A stretch of 64,000 nt of DNA from Subsaximicrobium wynnwilliamsii (GCF_007997225.1 NZ_VORM01000003.1:248001-312000); one strand, 5' to 3'. Positions 46,936 through 56,876 are shown, numbered from the stretch's first letter. Numbers and translations are program-made. Notes: generated by a model not told the origin, from the sequence alone.

Positions 46936-48243
46936 ATGAACTATTACAGCTTAAACAAAAAAGCCCCACACACGTCATTCAAAAATGCAGTCGTAAAAGG
47001 CTTGGCACCCGATAGAGGCTTGTATTTTCCTGAGCACATCCCTGCGCTTCCAGCCTCGTTTTTCGAGACTATAGATGATAAATCCTATTCTGAAATCGCT
47101 TTTGAAGCCATCAAGCAATTTGTGACGCCCGATATTCCTGAGCCAATTTTGAAAACCATTATTGAAGAGACCCTATCTTTTGAGTTTCCCATTGTGCGTT
47201 TGAACGAACATATTTCGACTTTAGAATTGTTTCATGGCCCCACCATGGCGTTCAAGGATGTTGGCGCCCGCTTTATGGCGCGCTGTCTAGGCTATTTCAA
47301 TCGAAACAATACGGAAGAGGTTACGGTTTTGGTGGCAACCTCTGGTGATACTGGCGGTGCTGTGGCCAACGGATTTTTAGGTGTGAAGGGAGTGCATGTC
47401 GTGATTTTGTATCCTTCTGGGAAAGTGAGCAATATTCAAGAAAAACAACTAACCACACTTGGCCAAAACATTACAGCTTTGGAAGTGGATGGTGTTTTTG
47501 ACGATTGTCAGGATATGGTAAAACAAGCCTTTCTAGATCCCGAATTGACCGATAAAATGCAGCTCACTTCTGCCAACTCCATCAATGTGGCGCGTTGGCT
47601 TCCGCAGTTGTTCTATTTCATGTTCGCCTATAAACAATTGCACAAAAAACATGAAGACCTGGTGTTTTCAATCCCTAGCGGAAACTTCGGAAACATCTGC
47701 GCAGGCATGATGGCGCAACAGCTAGGACTGCCCATAAAACATTTTATCGCCTCCAATAATGCCAACAACGTGGTTACCGAGTATTTGACCACGCAGCTTT
47801 ACAATCCGAAACCTTCCGTGGCCACAGTAAGCAATGCGATGGACGTTGGAAACCCGAGTAATTTCATCCGAATCCAGGAAATTTATAAGAATGATTTTGA
47901 GGAGTTGAAACGCAATTTGTCCAGCTATAGTTATTCTGACGACGCCACGAAAGCTGCACTTTTGGAAATTTACAAGCAATTTAATTACATTGCCGACCCT
48001 CACGGCGCCGTGGGCTATTTGGGCTGTAAGGATTATTTAAAAGACCATCCCGATGCGCATTGTGTGTTTTTGGAAACCGCACATCCCACAAAATTCTTGG
48101 ATACGGTGGAAGCGGTCATCGATAAAAAAGTGGATTTGCCAGCCCAAATCAAAGCAGTGATTGACAAGAAAAAAATCGCGACCAAAATTTCAAGTTATGA
48201 AGATTTGAAAAGATTTTTGTTAGCGGAACAAAAGCAGGACTAA
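46936..48243 (+). CDS. thrC: Threonine synthase
   Basis: A 435-residue PLP enzyme that converts O-phosphohomoserine to threonine. The PLP Lys lies in GPTMAFKDVGARF (about residue 108). The phosphate-binding loop is VATSGDTGGAVANGF, and SIPSGNFGNICAG is a further PLP contact. Length and motifs fit the shorter bacterial class (as in E. coli), with YFPEHIP at the N terminus. It is the last gene of the thr operon, separated from thrB by the minisatellite and the four-helix-bundle gene. A repeat array takes the place of a terminator. Confidence 0.96.
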   Translation: MNYYSLNKKAPHTSFKNAVVKGLAPDRGLYFPEHIPALPASFFETIDDKSYSEIAFEAIKQFVTPDIPEPILKTIIEETLSFEFPIVRLNEHISTLELFHGPTMAFKDVGARFMARCLGYFNRNNTEEVTVLVATSGDTGGAVANGFLGVKGVHVVILYPSGKVSNIQEKQLTTLGQNITALEVDGVFDDCQDMVKQAFLDPELTDKMQLTSANSINVARWLPQLFYFMFAYKQLHKKHEDLVFSIPSGNFGNICAGMMAQQLGLPIKHFIASNNANNVVTEYLTTQLYNPKPSVATVSNAMDVGNPSNFIRIQEIYKNDFEELKRNLSSYSYSDDATKAALLEIYKQFNYIADPHGAVGYLGCKDYLKDHPDAHCVFLETAHPTKFLDTVEAVIDKKVDLPAQIKAVIDKKKIATKISSYEDLKRFLLAEQKQD

Positions 48244-48257
48244 ACCACCATTAAAAA

Positions 48258-49590
48258 ACAGCGAAAATCAGCCCAATCAGCGTCATCTGCGTTCTAAAAC
48301 AAGAACACGACTCTAAAATATCGAATACCGAATGTTGAATATCGAATCTTGAAGTTTTGATGCTAACTTCGATTTGAAGACAGAACTTACCCAGAATTTA
48401 GAGAACAGCGAAAATCAGCTCAATCAGTGTCATCTGCGTTCCAACACTGAACTAAAGCAGGACTATATCAGATTTAAAAAACAGCGAAAATCAGCTCAAT
48501 CTGTGTCATCTGCGTTCCAACACTGAACTAAAGCAGGACTAAACCAGATTTAAAAAACAGCGAAAATCAGCTCAATCTGTGTCATCTGCGTTCCAACACT
48601 GAACTAAAGCAGGACTAAACCAGATTTAAAAAACAGCGAAAATCAGCCCAATCAGCGTCATCTGCGTTCTAAAACAAGAACACGACTCTAAAATAGCGAA
48701 TACCGAACGCTGAATATCGAATCTTGAAGTTTTGATGCTAACTTCGATTTGAAGACAGAACTTACCCAGAATTTAGAGAACAGCGAAAATCAGCTCAATC
48801 AGTGTCATCTGCGTTCCAACACTGAACTAAAGCAGGACTAAACCAGATTTAAAAACAGCGAAAATCAGCCCAATCAGTGTCATCTGCGTTCCAGAACAAG
48901 AACACGACTCTAAAATATCGAATACCGAACGCTGAATATCGAATCTTTAAGTTTTGATGCTTGCTTCGATTTGACTACTGAACTAAAACAGAACTGACCA
49001 AGAATTTAAAAAACAGCGAAAATCAGCTCAATCAGTGTCATCTGCGTTCCAATACAAGAACACGTCTCTAAAATATCGAATAGCGAACGCTGAATATCGA
49101 ATCTTGAAGTTTTGATGCTTGCTTCGATTTGACTACTGAACTAAAACAGAACTGACCAAGAATTTAAAAAACAGCGAAAATCAGCTCAATCAGTGTCATC
49201 TGCGTTCTAAAACAAGAACATTTCTCTAAAATATCGAATAGCGAATGTTGAATATCGAATCTTGAAGTTTTGATGCTAGCTTCGATTTGAAGATAGAACT
49301 TACCCAGAATTTAGAGAACAGCGAAAATCAGCTCAATCTGTGTCATCTGCGTTCCAACACAAGAACACGTCCCTAAAATATCGAATAGCGAACGCTGAAT
49401 ATAGAATTTTGAAGTTTTAATGCTAACTTCGATTTGAAGACAGAACTTACCCGGAATTTAGAGAACAGCGAAAATCAGCCCAATCAGTGTCATCTGCGTT
49501 CCAACACAAGAACACGTCCCTAAAATATCGAATAGCGAATGTTGAATATCGAATCTTGAAGTTTTGATGCTTGCTTCGATTTGGACATAA
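48258..49590. repeat. Eleven-copy array of a ~45-bp core with two alternating linkers
   Basis: The core starting ACAGCGAAAATCAGC and ending near TCATCTGCGTTC occurs at about 48258, 48414, 48481, 48557, 48632, 48780, 48855, 49012, 49171, 49319 and 49465. Spacing is either ~67–76 bp (linker AACTAAAGCAGGACTA) or ~146–159 bp (linker with GAATATCGAATC-type repeats and TTTTGATGCT). The minus-strand translation of the core reads NADDTDWADFRC, a string often mis-annotated as protein in flavobacterial genomes. Linkers are shared between units, so this is not a CRISPR array. Confidence 0.9.
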
Positions 49591-49637
49591 AGCGCTAAAA
49601 AGGGTTTTATAAAACAGCAATTTCCGAAGAAAAAAAA

Positions 49638-49684
49638 TGCGCAATCGAAAATTTACCCTTGAGATAACTCATTCCGATTGCGCA
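49638..49684 (-). terminator. Terminator of the NAD(P)-binding protein gene
   Basis: TGCGCAATCG and CGATTGCGCA form a perfect 10-bp stem around a ~27-nt loop. On the minus strand it is followed by eight T. It lies 58 bp after the stop codon. Confidence 0.75.
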
Positions 49685-49741
49685 CGCTTTAATTTTATAA
49701 CCGGCTCGTATTTGATCAACCAGTCGTTGGCATTTCAAAAT

Positions 49742-50383
49742 TTAAGACTTCACTTCAGAAAGCGTATCCATTGCTTTCCCAATTAAAGTATCGCCTTCTA
49801 AGATTTCAAAAGTCGCTTTATTGGCGGTGTCGTCATTTAACGATCGCACCAAAGTCTGCGCCACGTCTGCCCTACTTATTTCGCCGCGTTTGTTTAGCTT
49901 TTCTTTAAGTTGAATATGATCTGTTGCTTTGTTGTTGGTCAAGCTTCCAGGTCTTACAATGGCATAATTCAAACCGCTTTGTTTTAAGTACTCATCGGCA
50001 TTGTGTTTGGCCTTTAAATAATCTTGCAATTCTTCAGCTTTTTCGGGTGCATCTGCTCCCATAGAACTCAGCATCACAAATTTCTTGACGTTCGCCTGCT
50101 TAGAGGCATCGACCAATCGTTTGGCACCTTCTTGGTCTACTTCAATAACTTTCTTTCCGCCAGAACCTGCCGCAAAAACTACCTTATCGATGTCTATGAC
50201 AGCATGAGCCAAATCCTTTTCAAGATCGGCCAATACGGTTGCTACGCCTTCATTTTCAAATTGTTTGACTTGATCCTCAGTTCTTACCATAGCCACAGGC
50301 TTAAAATACTGTGACTGTTTCAAAAGATTTACTATTTGTTTTCCCGTGGTGCCATGTGCACCTGCAATTAATACATTTTCCAT
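49742..50383 (-). CDS. Atypical SDR / NAD(P)H-binding protein
   Basis: A 213-residue single-domain Rossmann protein. ENVLIAGAHGTTGKQIV at the N terminus is the GxxGxxG dinucleotide motif, and VDASKQANVKKFVMLSSMGAD and YAIVRPGSLTNN follow the NmrA/YwnB-like atypical SDR pattern. The classical YxxxK dyad is not placed as in typical SDRs, so it may be a redox sensor or reductase of unknown substrate. It is monocistronic with a strong terminator. An inverted repeat GGCGCT/AGCGCC lies in its upstream region near 50410. Confidence 0.85.
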   Translation of the reverse strand: MENVLIAGAHGTTGKQIVNLLKQSQYFKPVAMVRTEDQVKQFENEGVATVLADLEKDLAHAVIDIDKVVFAAGSGGKKVIEVDQEGAKRLVDASKQANVKKFVMLSSMGADAPEKAEELQDYLKAKHNADEYLKQSGLNYAIVRPGSLTNNKATDHIQLKEKLNKRGEISRADVAQTLVRSLNDDTANKATFEILEGDTLIGKAMDTLSEVKS

Positions 50384-50638
50384 CCTAATAATATAAGCTT
50401 AATTGGCGCTTTCACAAGCTTAGCGCCCAGTTTAACTTAAGTTTATAATACGATAGTAACGTCAAATATTCTATTATGTTAATCAGTTTAAATTCGTACA
50501 TCGTAATATCCTCCATCTAAAACCACGAACCGGAAATTTTTCTAAAATAGCTGTAACCTAAACTCAAAAGCTGTCGTCATAAGCTATGAACCTAAAAAGT
50601 AATTCATCAAAAAACGAACATTTTAAACACACACAATT

Positions 50639-50980
50639 ATGGAAGGAATTTTAATACCAATCAGCTTATTCTTATCGGTTTTCGGGATCTTTTATTTATA
50701 TCTGTCAACTAGAAACAAAGAACGTTTGGCACTTATCGAAAAAGGTGTCGATGCCTCAGTTTTCATGAGAGGCCGGCAACGCACTGCTCCAATCTGGAAA
50801 GTGATCATCCTCAACCTCGCCCTTTTACTTATGGGTATTGGTGTTGGTGTTTTTCTGGCCACCATTTTAGATCATTATACCATTTTAGATGACGCAGCCT
50901 ATCCTGCCAGTATCTTTTTAACTGCGGGCGTTGGGTTATTCGTTGGTTTCAAGCTTACGAAGAATCTGGATAAAGATTAA
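50639..50980 (+). CDS. Small membrane protein, DUF6249 type
   Basis: A 113-residue inner-membrane protein with a first transmembrane helix at about residues 5–22 (ILIPISLFLSVFGIFYLYL). A short basic loop follows (RNKERLALIEKGVDAS) and two more helices at about 52–74 and 88–106. The ERLALIEKG motif after helix 1 is characteristic of DUF6249 proteins, often encoded near ECF sigma factors. The function is unknown and no sigma gene is adjacent here. Confidence 0.8.
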   Translation: MEGILIPISLFLSVFGIFYLYLSTRNKERLALIEKGVDASVFMRGRQRTAPIWKVIILNLALLLMGIGVGVFLATILDHYTILDDAAYPASIFLTAGVGLFVGFKLTKNLDKD

Positions 50981-51139
50981 ACAGTCCCAAGTTTCAAAAA
51001 AAAAGGCATCTGAAAAAAGTCACATCGCACTTTGCCCTTAACCTGATAAAAGATTTGAAAAATAGCATCCTTTTTATCTGTTAATACACTGAGTGCTGAG
51101 ACTTCATACTTCATGAAGGTTTGATCTTTTTTTGCTCCT

Positions 51140-51172
51140 AAAGCCACCACTTCATCAATGGTGGCTTTTTTT
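51140..51172 (+). terminator. Rho-independent terminator
   Basis: AAAGCCACCA and TGGTGGCTTT form a 10-bp stem followed by a T-run. It lies 160 bp after the DUF6249 stop and just before the DUF885 gene. Confidence 0.8.
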
Positions 51173-51230
51173 GTTCAGGAAATATGAGATTGTGTATCTT
51201 TAGCCATCTAACCACATGACCCCAATACCA

Positions 51231-53030
51231 ATGAAACACATTTTTATAGCCTGCTTAGTGCTATTGAGTCTTAGCGCTTGTAAAAACGACAAGACCGAAA
51301 CTGCCGAAGAACCCCAAAAAACAAACATCCAAGAAAACATGGAATTCAGTAATGCTCTGGATCAATACTACGAAGACGGATTGCAGCTCGACCCATTGAG
51401 TGCCACTGCTGCAGGGGACCATCGTTTTAATGATCAAATGCCAAACTATTTGGCAGAGGATTACAAAGCCAAACTCCAAAGCTATTACAGTGGCTACAAA
51501 TCGAAGATCAATGCCTTTGACGATGCCGATTTATCTGAAAGTCAGCAAATGAGCAAGGCCATTCTCAATTGGGAATGCGACATCAATCTAGAAGGACTTG
51601 CTTTTGATCAAGACCTAACGCCCATCAATCAAATGTGGACCTTACAATTGGGGATCGGCCAGTTGGCCAGTGGCGCAGGGGCTCAGCCTTTCAAAACCGT
51701 TGAAGATTATCAGAATTGGTTAAAACGATTGGATGGCTATTTGGCATGGATGGCTTCCGCCGAAGACAAAATGAAGCAAGGCATCCTTAGCAATCAGGTG
51801 CTGCCAAAATCCTTGATTTTAAAAGTGCTGCCGCAGTTGGAGGCCTTAACAACCAACAATTTAAACGCCCATTTGTTTTATGCACCGGTGCTTAATTTTC
51901 CGAAGGATTTTTCCGAAGCCGATAAAAAACAATTGACCAAAGCCTATCAAGACAAAGTCAAAACCGAGATCATTCCTGCTTATACCAAGCTCCATGATTT
52001 TATGGCCGGTGAGTATCTAGAGGCGGGTAGAATTAGCAGTGGATTGGCCGATACGCCCGATGGTAACGCATATTACAAGCACCAGATCAAGCGTTATACC
52101 ACCACCAATATGACCGCCGATGAGATTCATGAACTTGGACTCCAAGAGGTGGCGCGTATCCTAACCGAAATGGAAAAAGTGAAGCAACAAGTGGGCTTTG
52201 AAGGCGATATCATGTCGTTTTTTGATGCCGTTCGCAACACTCCTGAATTGATGCCCTATAAAACCCCTGCAGAAATTATTGACCATTTCAACAAGATCCA
52301 TCAAATCATGCAACCGCATTTGGAAAAAATGTTTGATCTGAAACCAAATACGCCTTTTGAGGTGCGCCAAACGGAAGCCTTTAGGGAAGCTTCAGCCAGT
52401 GCCGAGTACAATCCTGGTTCTTTGGATGGCACGCGTCCAGGCATTTTTTACGTGCCCATCCCTGATGCGAGCACATACAATGTGTTTTCATCTGAATCGC
52501 TGTTTTTGCATGAGGCCATCCCAGGACACCATTATCAAATCGCACTGCAGCAGGAAAATAAGGACTTGCCAAAATTCCGAAAAACATTGTGGTACAGTGC
52601 TTATGGCGAAGGCTGGGCCTTGTATAGTGAATCCTTGGGCAAGGAATTGGGACTTTACACCGATCCCTACCAGTATTTTGGGATGCTGAGCGCAGAGATG
52701 CATCGCGCCATTCGCTTGGTGGTTGATACGGGCATTCATGCCAAAGGCTGGTCTCGCGAGAGGGCCATTAAATATTCCATGCAAAATGAAGCCGAAAGCA
52801 TTGCTGGCATCACTTCGGAAATTGAGCGCTATATGGCCAATGGCGGACAAGCATTATCATACAAAATAGGTCAACTGAAAATTTTGGAACTTCGTGCCAA
52901 AGCTGAAAAAACATTAGGCAAGAACTTCAATATCGCCAAATTTCACAACCAGGTGCTCATGAATGGCTGTGTGCCGCTTGCCCTTTTAGAAGACAATATC
53001 AATGCTTGGATTGACAGTGAGCGGGAATGA
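51231..53030 (+). CDS. DUF885 lipoprotein, putative zinc peptidase
   Basis: About 599 residues from the ATG at 51231; an ATG at 51216 would add five residues before the signal peptide. The lipobox is LSACKND (Cys17). The C-terminal half carries LHEAIPGHHYQ and GEGWALYSESLG, the HExxPGHH and EGWA motifs of DUF885, which look like a zinc site related to gluzincin peptidases. It is probably anchored in the periplasm or on the cell surface. The substrate is unknown. It stands alone between a terminator and a repeat-rich gap. Confidence 0.9.
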   Translation: MKHIFIACLVLLSLSACKNDKTETAEEPQKTNIQENMEFSNALDQYYEDGLQLDPLSATAAGDHRFNDQMPNYLAEDYKAKLQSYYSGYKSKINAFDDADLSESQQMSKAILNWECDINLEGLAFDQDLTPINQMWTLQLGIGQLASGAGAQPFKTVEDYQNWLKRLDGYLAWMASAEDKMKQGILSNQVLPKSLILKVLPQLEALTTNNLNAHLFYAPVLNFPKDFSEADKKQLTKAYQDKVKTEIIPAYTKLHDFMAGEYLEAGRISSGLADTPDGNAYYKHQIKRYTTTNMTADEIHELGLQEVARILTEMEKVKQQVGFEGDIMSFFDAVRNTPELMPYKTPAEIIDHFNKIHQIMQPHLEKMFDLKPNTPFEVRQTEAFREASASAEYNPGSLDGTRPGIFYVPIPDASTYNVFSSESLFLHEAIPGHHYQIALQQENKDLPKFRKTLWYSAYGEGWALYSESLGKELGLYTDPYQYFGMLSAEMHRAIRLVVDTGIHAKGWSRERAIKYSMQNEAESIAGITSEIERYMANGGQALSYKIGQLKILELRAKAEKTLGKNFNIAKFHNQVLMNGCVPLALLEDNINAWIDSERE

Positions 53031-53379
53031 GTTTATGATAAGGGTAAGAACATAGAGGGTAGGCATTAGGGATTTGGGATTTGGGATTAGGATGAATGTA
53101 CGCATGATAAAAACTTGAAAGTAAAAATTTTCTAAAAAACAAAAGATGGTTTAAAACCTATATGCTGAATTCTTGTATAACGCAATTGTTAAATCATACG
53201 CCCTTATTTGACTTACATCCTTTTATGCATTTCCGCCCGTCTACTGTACTTTCAAACCTGCAAATGATAGCAGATCAAAATCAATAAGAGTCACAGTATC
53301 CAATACAAACCCTCGACCCGTTAATTTTAATTCGCACTAATTCGTTTAATTCGTTTTAATTCGTGAAATTCGTAGCACT
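53031..53379. repeat. Gap with AATTCGT short repeats
   Basis: No gene is present. The last ~50 bp before the next start carry five imperfect AATTCGT units (around 53330–53372), and GGGATTTGGGATTTGGGATT-like repeats lie at about 53065–53090. Similar AATTCGT strings are scattered in flavobacterial intergenic DNA. Confidence 0.6.
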
Positions 53380-54363
53380 ATGAGAATTATTAGCCCCCTA
53401 CTCTTTCTTCTATTAACCAGCCTTACCTACGCACAAACCAAAGTGCTGGACCGTGAGACCAAATATCCTGTGTCTTACGCCACGATTTCGTTTGGTGACG
53501 GCCAAGGGATTTTTGCCGATGATGAAGGCAGCTTTTACTTTACCAAGAAACTCTATCCCGATGTGGATTCGCTTTATATTTCAGCACTGGGTTTTAAGGA
53601 GCTCAACATTGCCACCAAAGATTTACCCAAAACCCTTTTTCTGGATGCCGAAATTGATAATCTGGATGAGGTGGTGGTTCATGCCAAAATAGATCGCAAG
53701 TTCAAAGAAGAGAGCTTCAAGCCCTATTTAGACGATGATTATTACCACTGTTGGCTGCCCACAATTGAAAGTGAGATTGCCGTCTATTTTCCCAATCCAG
53801 ACGAAAAGCTCAAAAAAATAACCGAAGTCATCTTCCCCATCACCCTAGAGTCCCGCGATTGGTCCAAACGGAACAAATCCAACGCCGATAAGCGCCCCTT
53901 TTCCACCCTATTTAAAGTCAAATTCTACAGAAATAACGCTGGCGTACCAGGCGAAGTGCTCACTTATGACAATATCGTTTTTCGGGCCACCGAGAAAAAT
54001 GGCGACTCTTATGAACTCAATGTGGACGAAAACGACCTCTATTTCCCCAAAGATGGCTTTTATGTGAGCCTTCAGGTCTTGGGTTATACAGATGAAAAAG
54101 GTAAATTATTGCCCAATAAAAAATATAAAGAAATCAAAGCTAAAAACGGAAGAGGCACCGTGAAAATCCCCACCAATTTTAGACCCTTGCTCCCATTTAC
54201 CGACGAGATGGATGCCCATCGCACTTACATCAAGCGCGTGTTCATTAGCGGGAACAACTGGGTACAATTTAAACAGGGCAATGGGATCGAGTCCAGTTTG
54301 CTGAAGTCCAATCTCAACAACTATGGGGTTGGGATTAACTATAACGCGTATAAAGATGAATAA
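53380..54363 (+). CDS. CarboxypepD_reg-like exported protein
   Basis: A 327-residue protein with a signal peptide ending near LTYAQ (residue 19). Residues 20–95 form a carboxypeptidase-D regulatory-like β-sandwich (TKVLDRETKYPVSYATISF, SLYISALGFKEL). The remainder is β-rich without known catalytic motifs. Such proteins occur at the outer membrane of Bacteroidota, as N-terminal plugs of TonB receptors or as stand-alone surface proteins. It overlaps the next gene by 8 bp, so the two are translationally coupled. Confidence 0.82.
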   Translation: MRIISPLLFLLLTSLTYAQTKVLDRETKYPVSYATISFGDGQGIFADDEGSFYFTKKLYPDVDSLYISALGFKELNIATKDLPKTLFLDAEIDNLDEVVVHAKIDRKFKEESFKPYLDDDYYHCWLPTIESEIAVYFPNPDEKLKKITEVIFPITLESRDWSKRNKSNADKRPFSTLFKVKFYRNNAGVPGEVLTYDNIVFRATEKNGDSYELNVDENDLYFPKDGFYVSLQVLGYTDEKGKLLPNKKYKEIKAKNGRGTVKIPTNFRPLLPFTDEMDAHRTYIKRVFISGNNWVQFKQGNGIESSLLKSNLNNYGVGINYNAYKDE

Positions 54364-54709
54364 CCCTTGGCACCTTTACTTGATGGCAGCCATTTACGTG
54401 CTGGCAGGTCTCATCCATTTTATTAAACCGAAAATCTACCTGCGCATCATGCCGCGCTATCTGCCCAGCCACAAACTTTTGGTGGCACTCAGTGGCATCG
54501 CCGAAATCGTCGTGGGCATTGGGCTTTGCTTTGAGGAGACTCGCACAATTGCAATCTATGCCATTATTTCAATGCTGGCGGTGTTTTTATTGGTCCACTT
54601 TTACATGCTTTCCAGTGAAAAAGCGGGTGCAGGCATCCCAAAATGGCTCTTGCTGCTTCGCATTCCCTTGCAGTTTGGATTGATGTATTGGGCTTGGGTT
54701 TATTTGTGA
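54356..54709 (+). CDS. DoxX-like membrane protein
   Basis: A 117-residue protein with four predicted transmembrane helices. IHFIKPKIYLRIMPRYLP between helices 1 and 2, and SGIAEIVVGIGL, match DoxX-like/DoxD small membrane proteins. The start is taken as ATG 54356, which overlaps the upstream stop as ATGAATAA; an earlier in-frame ATG (54323) lies inside the upstream gene. The family includes thiosulfate:quinone oxidoreductase subunits, but no partner subunit is present. Confidence 0.8.
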   Translation: MNNPWHLYLMAAIYVLAGLIHFIKPKIYLRIMPRYLPSHKLLVALSGIAEIVVGIGLCFEETRTIAIYAIISMLAVFLLVHFYMLSSEKAGAGIPKWLLLLRIPLQFGLMYWAWVYL

Positions 54710-55028
54710 AAAATCACAATTATCGTTTGAGTACCTAGATGAGCACTCGAATTAGGATTTACCGAAACTAATCCAGAACTTTCAAGAACAGTAGCATCGA
54801 AAAAAATCTGCTTGTTTACTAATGATTTTGATAGATTGAAATGGACTTCGGTTTGGCTGTGAGTTTCAAGTGAAGCATATTAGTTGCGCTCGTTTAATCA
54901 TATAAAATTGCGATTACAGGGATTTATGTGGAGGGATTTAATGTTTTGTGCGCGATACGGGAAAACCTCAGGCAACCATTGAAGCATGTTTTACGTCTTT
55001 ATAATAACCAACTAACCGTAAATCGAGT
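54710..55028. other. Intergenic region, nothing recognised
   Basis: About 320 bp of AT-rich DNA without a gene, hairpin terminator or recognisable repeat. It should hold the promoter of the retropepsin-like gene. Confidence 0.45.
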
Positions 55029-55895
55029 ATGAAAAATTTAAAACCAGTAGTATTTGCCTTAATACTGTTGCTCTCATTTAGCTGCTCCGTAACTAAAAAT
55101 CAAAAAAAAGGAACAGTACTGCCTGAAAGATTCAATTATGAAACAGAATTCACTACCGCCAAAACAGTAATGATCATTCCGTCAAAAATAAATGGCGTTT
55201 CTAAAAATTTTTATTTTGACACAGGTGCACAGTATTCAATGATTCAAAGAGATTCATTAATAGGTAAAACAGAGTATGCGACAGGTGCCTCTAAACGCGT
55301 GATGAAAGTGGGCACTGAATTTATTGCCTCATTCAAAATTGGAACTATAGATTTTAGAAATACGATAGCCATGAATGGCGATATGGAAGGTCTAAAGGAA
55401 CAAATCCCCAATTTCGGAGGAATAATTGGACAACCGATAATCAACAAAGCCAATTGGCTTATTGATTATCCAAATAAAAAACTTCAGATTTCAAACGAAA
55501 CTTTGGTTGATGAAACCTTTGAAACAATCAAAATCAAAAGAGAAGATGGCTCACCTTATACTTATATCTCAATAAATGGGATTGAATATAAGGTTGTTAT
55601 TGATTTTGGTTCATCATCCGAATTTAATCTGCCTAAAGAATCTAAACTTGCAAAACAGCTTCTACAACTCTATGATTTCGATGATAATGAAAGAGAGAGA
55701 TATACTCTTGGCGGACTTCAAACGATTCAAGAAAAAGTGGGAATCGTACCTTTGATAAAATTGGGAAACATAGCATTTGAAAACGTTAGTACCACCATAA
55801 ATGTTTCAAGCCAACCAAGAATCGGAATCGGGTTTTTTAAAGATTGTGAAATCTATATCGACAACATTGGCAATAGTTATAAAATCAAGAAATAA
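55029..55895 (+). CDS. Retropepsin-like aspartyl protease lipoprotein
   Basis: A 288-residue lipoprotein with the lipobox Cys at about residue 19 (LLSFSCSVTK). The first lobe carries the active-site triad FDTGAQYSM (Asp64). A second, related element VVIDFGSSSEFNLP (about residue 193) has Asp-Phe-Gly in place of Asp-Thr-Gly, so it may be a structural repeat, with dimerisation or the first Asp supplying activity. The layout fits PDZ-less retropepsin-like proteins of Bacteroidota. It is monocistronic and the substrate is unknown. Confidence 0.85.
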   Translation: MKNLKPVVFALILLLSFSCSVTKNQKKGTVLPERFNYETEFTTAKTVMIIPSKINGVSKNFYFDTGAQYSMIQRDSLIGKTEYATGASKRVMKVGTEFIASFKIGTIDFRNTIAMNGDMEGLKEQIPNFGGIIGQPIINKANWLIDYPNKKLQISNETLVDETFETIKIKREDGSPYTYISINGIEYKVVIDFGSSSEFNLPKESKLAKQLLQLYDFDDNERERYTLGGLQTIQEKVGIVPLIKLGNIAFENVSTTINVSSQPRIGIGFFKDCEIYIDNIGNSYKIKK

Positions 55896-56243
55896 TGCGT
55901 AAAGCAAGGTTCACAACAACTTATATGCTAATTTACAGGTTGTTGAATAATAAAGGACAGGTTGTATTTGCGAGTCCGACAAATTTTTAAATTGTGTTCT
56001 GTGTAATTCCTGAAAGCAAGTGACTTTTTTAAACCTTAGGTATCATTCACAGATCCTTTGAAGCTCGTTTGAAGCTCATTTGAAGCTTCAACTAAAATAA
56101 CTTAAGGCAAAAAATCTAGAAGTTTAAATGATTTTTTTGCCTTTTAAACACCAAATAAAAAGTGTTTGAACGGTAAAGGGACTCAAAAATGCTCAACCTA
56201 TATCAAGACGCAAAGCTCAAAATTGAATTTATAAAATGATAAC
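55896..56243. other. Intergenic region with terminator-like hairpin
   Basis: No gene. TTTGAAGCTC occurs three times near 56055–56085. AAGGCAAAAAATC and GATTTTTTTGCCTT (56104–56144) form a hairpin that could terminate the upstream plus-strand gene. It also holds the left copy of the ~100-bp repeat. Confidence 0.5.
56099..56200. repeat. ~100-bp direct repeat, left copy
   Basis: Diverged direct copy of 57109–57208. Shared blocks include AAATCTA-AAGTT, CATTTTTTTGC/GATTTTTTTGC and a matching end AAAAATGCTCAACCTA. The two copies flank the transglutaminase-like gene. Confidence 0.6.
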
Positions 56244-56876
56244 ATGGATTATTTATCTTCAACATATTATTTTGATTTCGAAACTGAAGAAATACAACAA
56301 CTCGTTTCTGAATTCAAAAGTGACCTCATTTCTGATAAAGAAAAAACGAAACTATTGTATCTTAAAGTCCGTGATTCTTGGAGATACGACCCTTATCATT
56401 TGAGTTTTTCCAAAGAGAATTATAAAGCAAGTACAATTGCAGGAAAGCCAAAAGGCCATTGTGTGGAAAAATCCATTATACTAATCGCCTGTCTTCGTGC
56501 TTTGGGAATTCCTGCCAGACTTCATTTAGGGAAAGTTAAAAATCATATTGGTGTTGAAAGATTAACCGAGAAATTTGGAACTAATGAACTCACACCGCAC
56601 GGCATGGTCAATGTTTATTTAAATCACAAATGGCTTAAATTATCACCAGCATTCAACAAAACAATGTGTGAGATTTATAATGTTTCACCTTCAGAATTTG
56701 ATGGGGAAAACAACTCTTATTTGCAGGAATTTAATAACGACGGAAAAATTTTCATGGAATATCTTGAAGATTATGGTCATTTTGAAGATGTTCCGCTTGA
56801 GTTTATGATAACTAATGTAAAAGAGCATTATCCACATATTTTTAATAAAGACAATAAATCGGAATTCAAACTATAA
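56244..56876 (+). CDS. Transglutaminase-like protein
   Basis: A 210-residue cytosolic protein with a transglutaminase-like (papain-fold) core: Cys73 in KGHCVEKSIIL and His119 in LTPHGMVNVYLN. The usual Asp reads as Ser in WLKLSPAFN, as in a subgroup of prokaryotic members. The preceding RALGIPARLHLG is a typical block of the fold. There is no signal peptide. The activity could be protease or transglutaminase-type; no partner is nearby. Its base composition is AT-rich and it is bracketed by direct repeats, which hints at an inserted cassette. Confidence 0.8.
   Translation: MDYLSSTYYFDFETEEIQQLVSEFKSDLISDKEKTKLLYLKVRDSWRYDPYHLSFSKENYKASTIAGKPKGHCVEKSIILIACLRALGIPARLHLGKVKNHIGVERLTEKFGTNELTPHGMVNVYLNHKWLKLSPAFNKTMCEIYNVSPSEFDGENNSYLQEFNNDGKIFMEYLEDYGHFEDVPLEFMITNVKEHYPHIFNKDNKSEFKL

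Noticed and set aside
48258-49590. CRISPR array
   Set aside because: Linkers are identical between units and come in only two types, the core is not palindromic, and no cas genes are present.
49447-49644. 65-codon minus-strand frame
   Set aside because: Translation of the repeat core (NADDTDWADFRC type); no start context.
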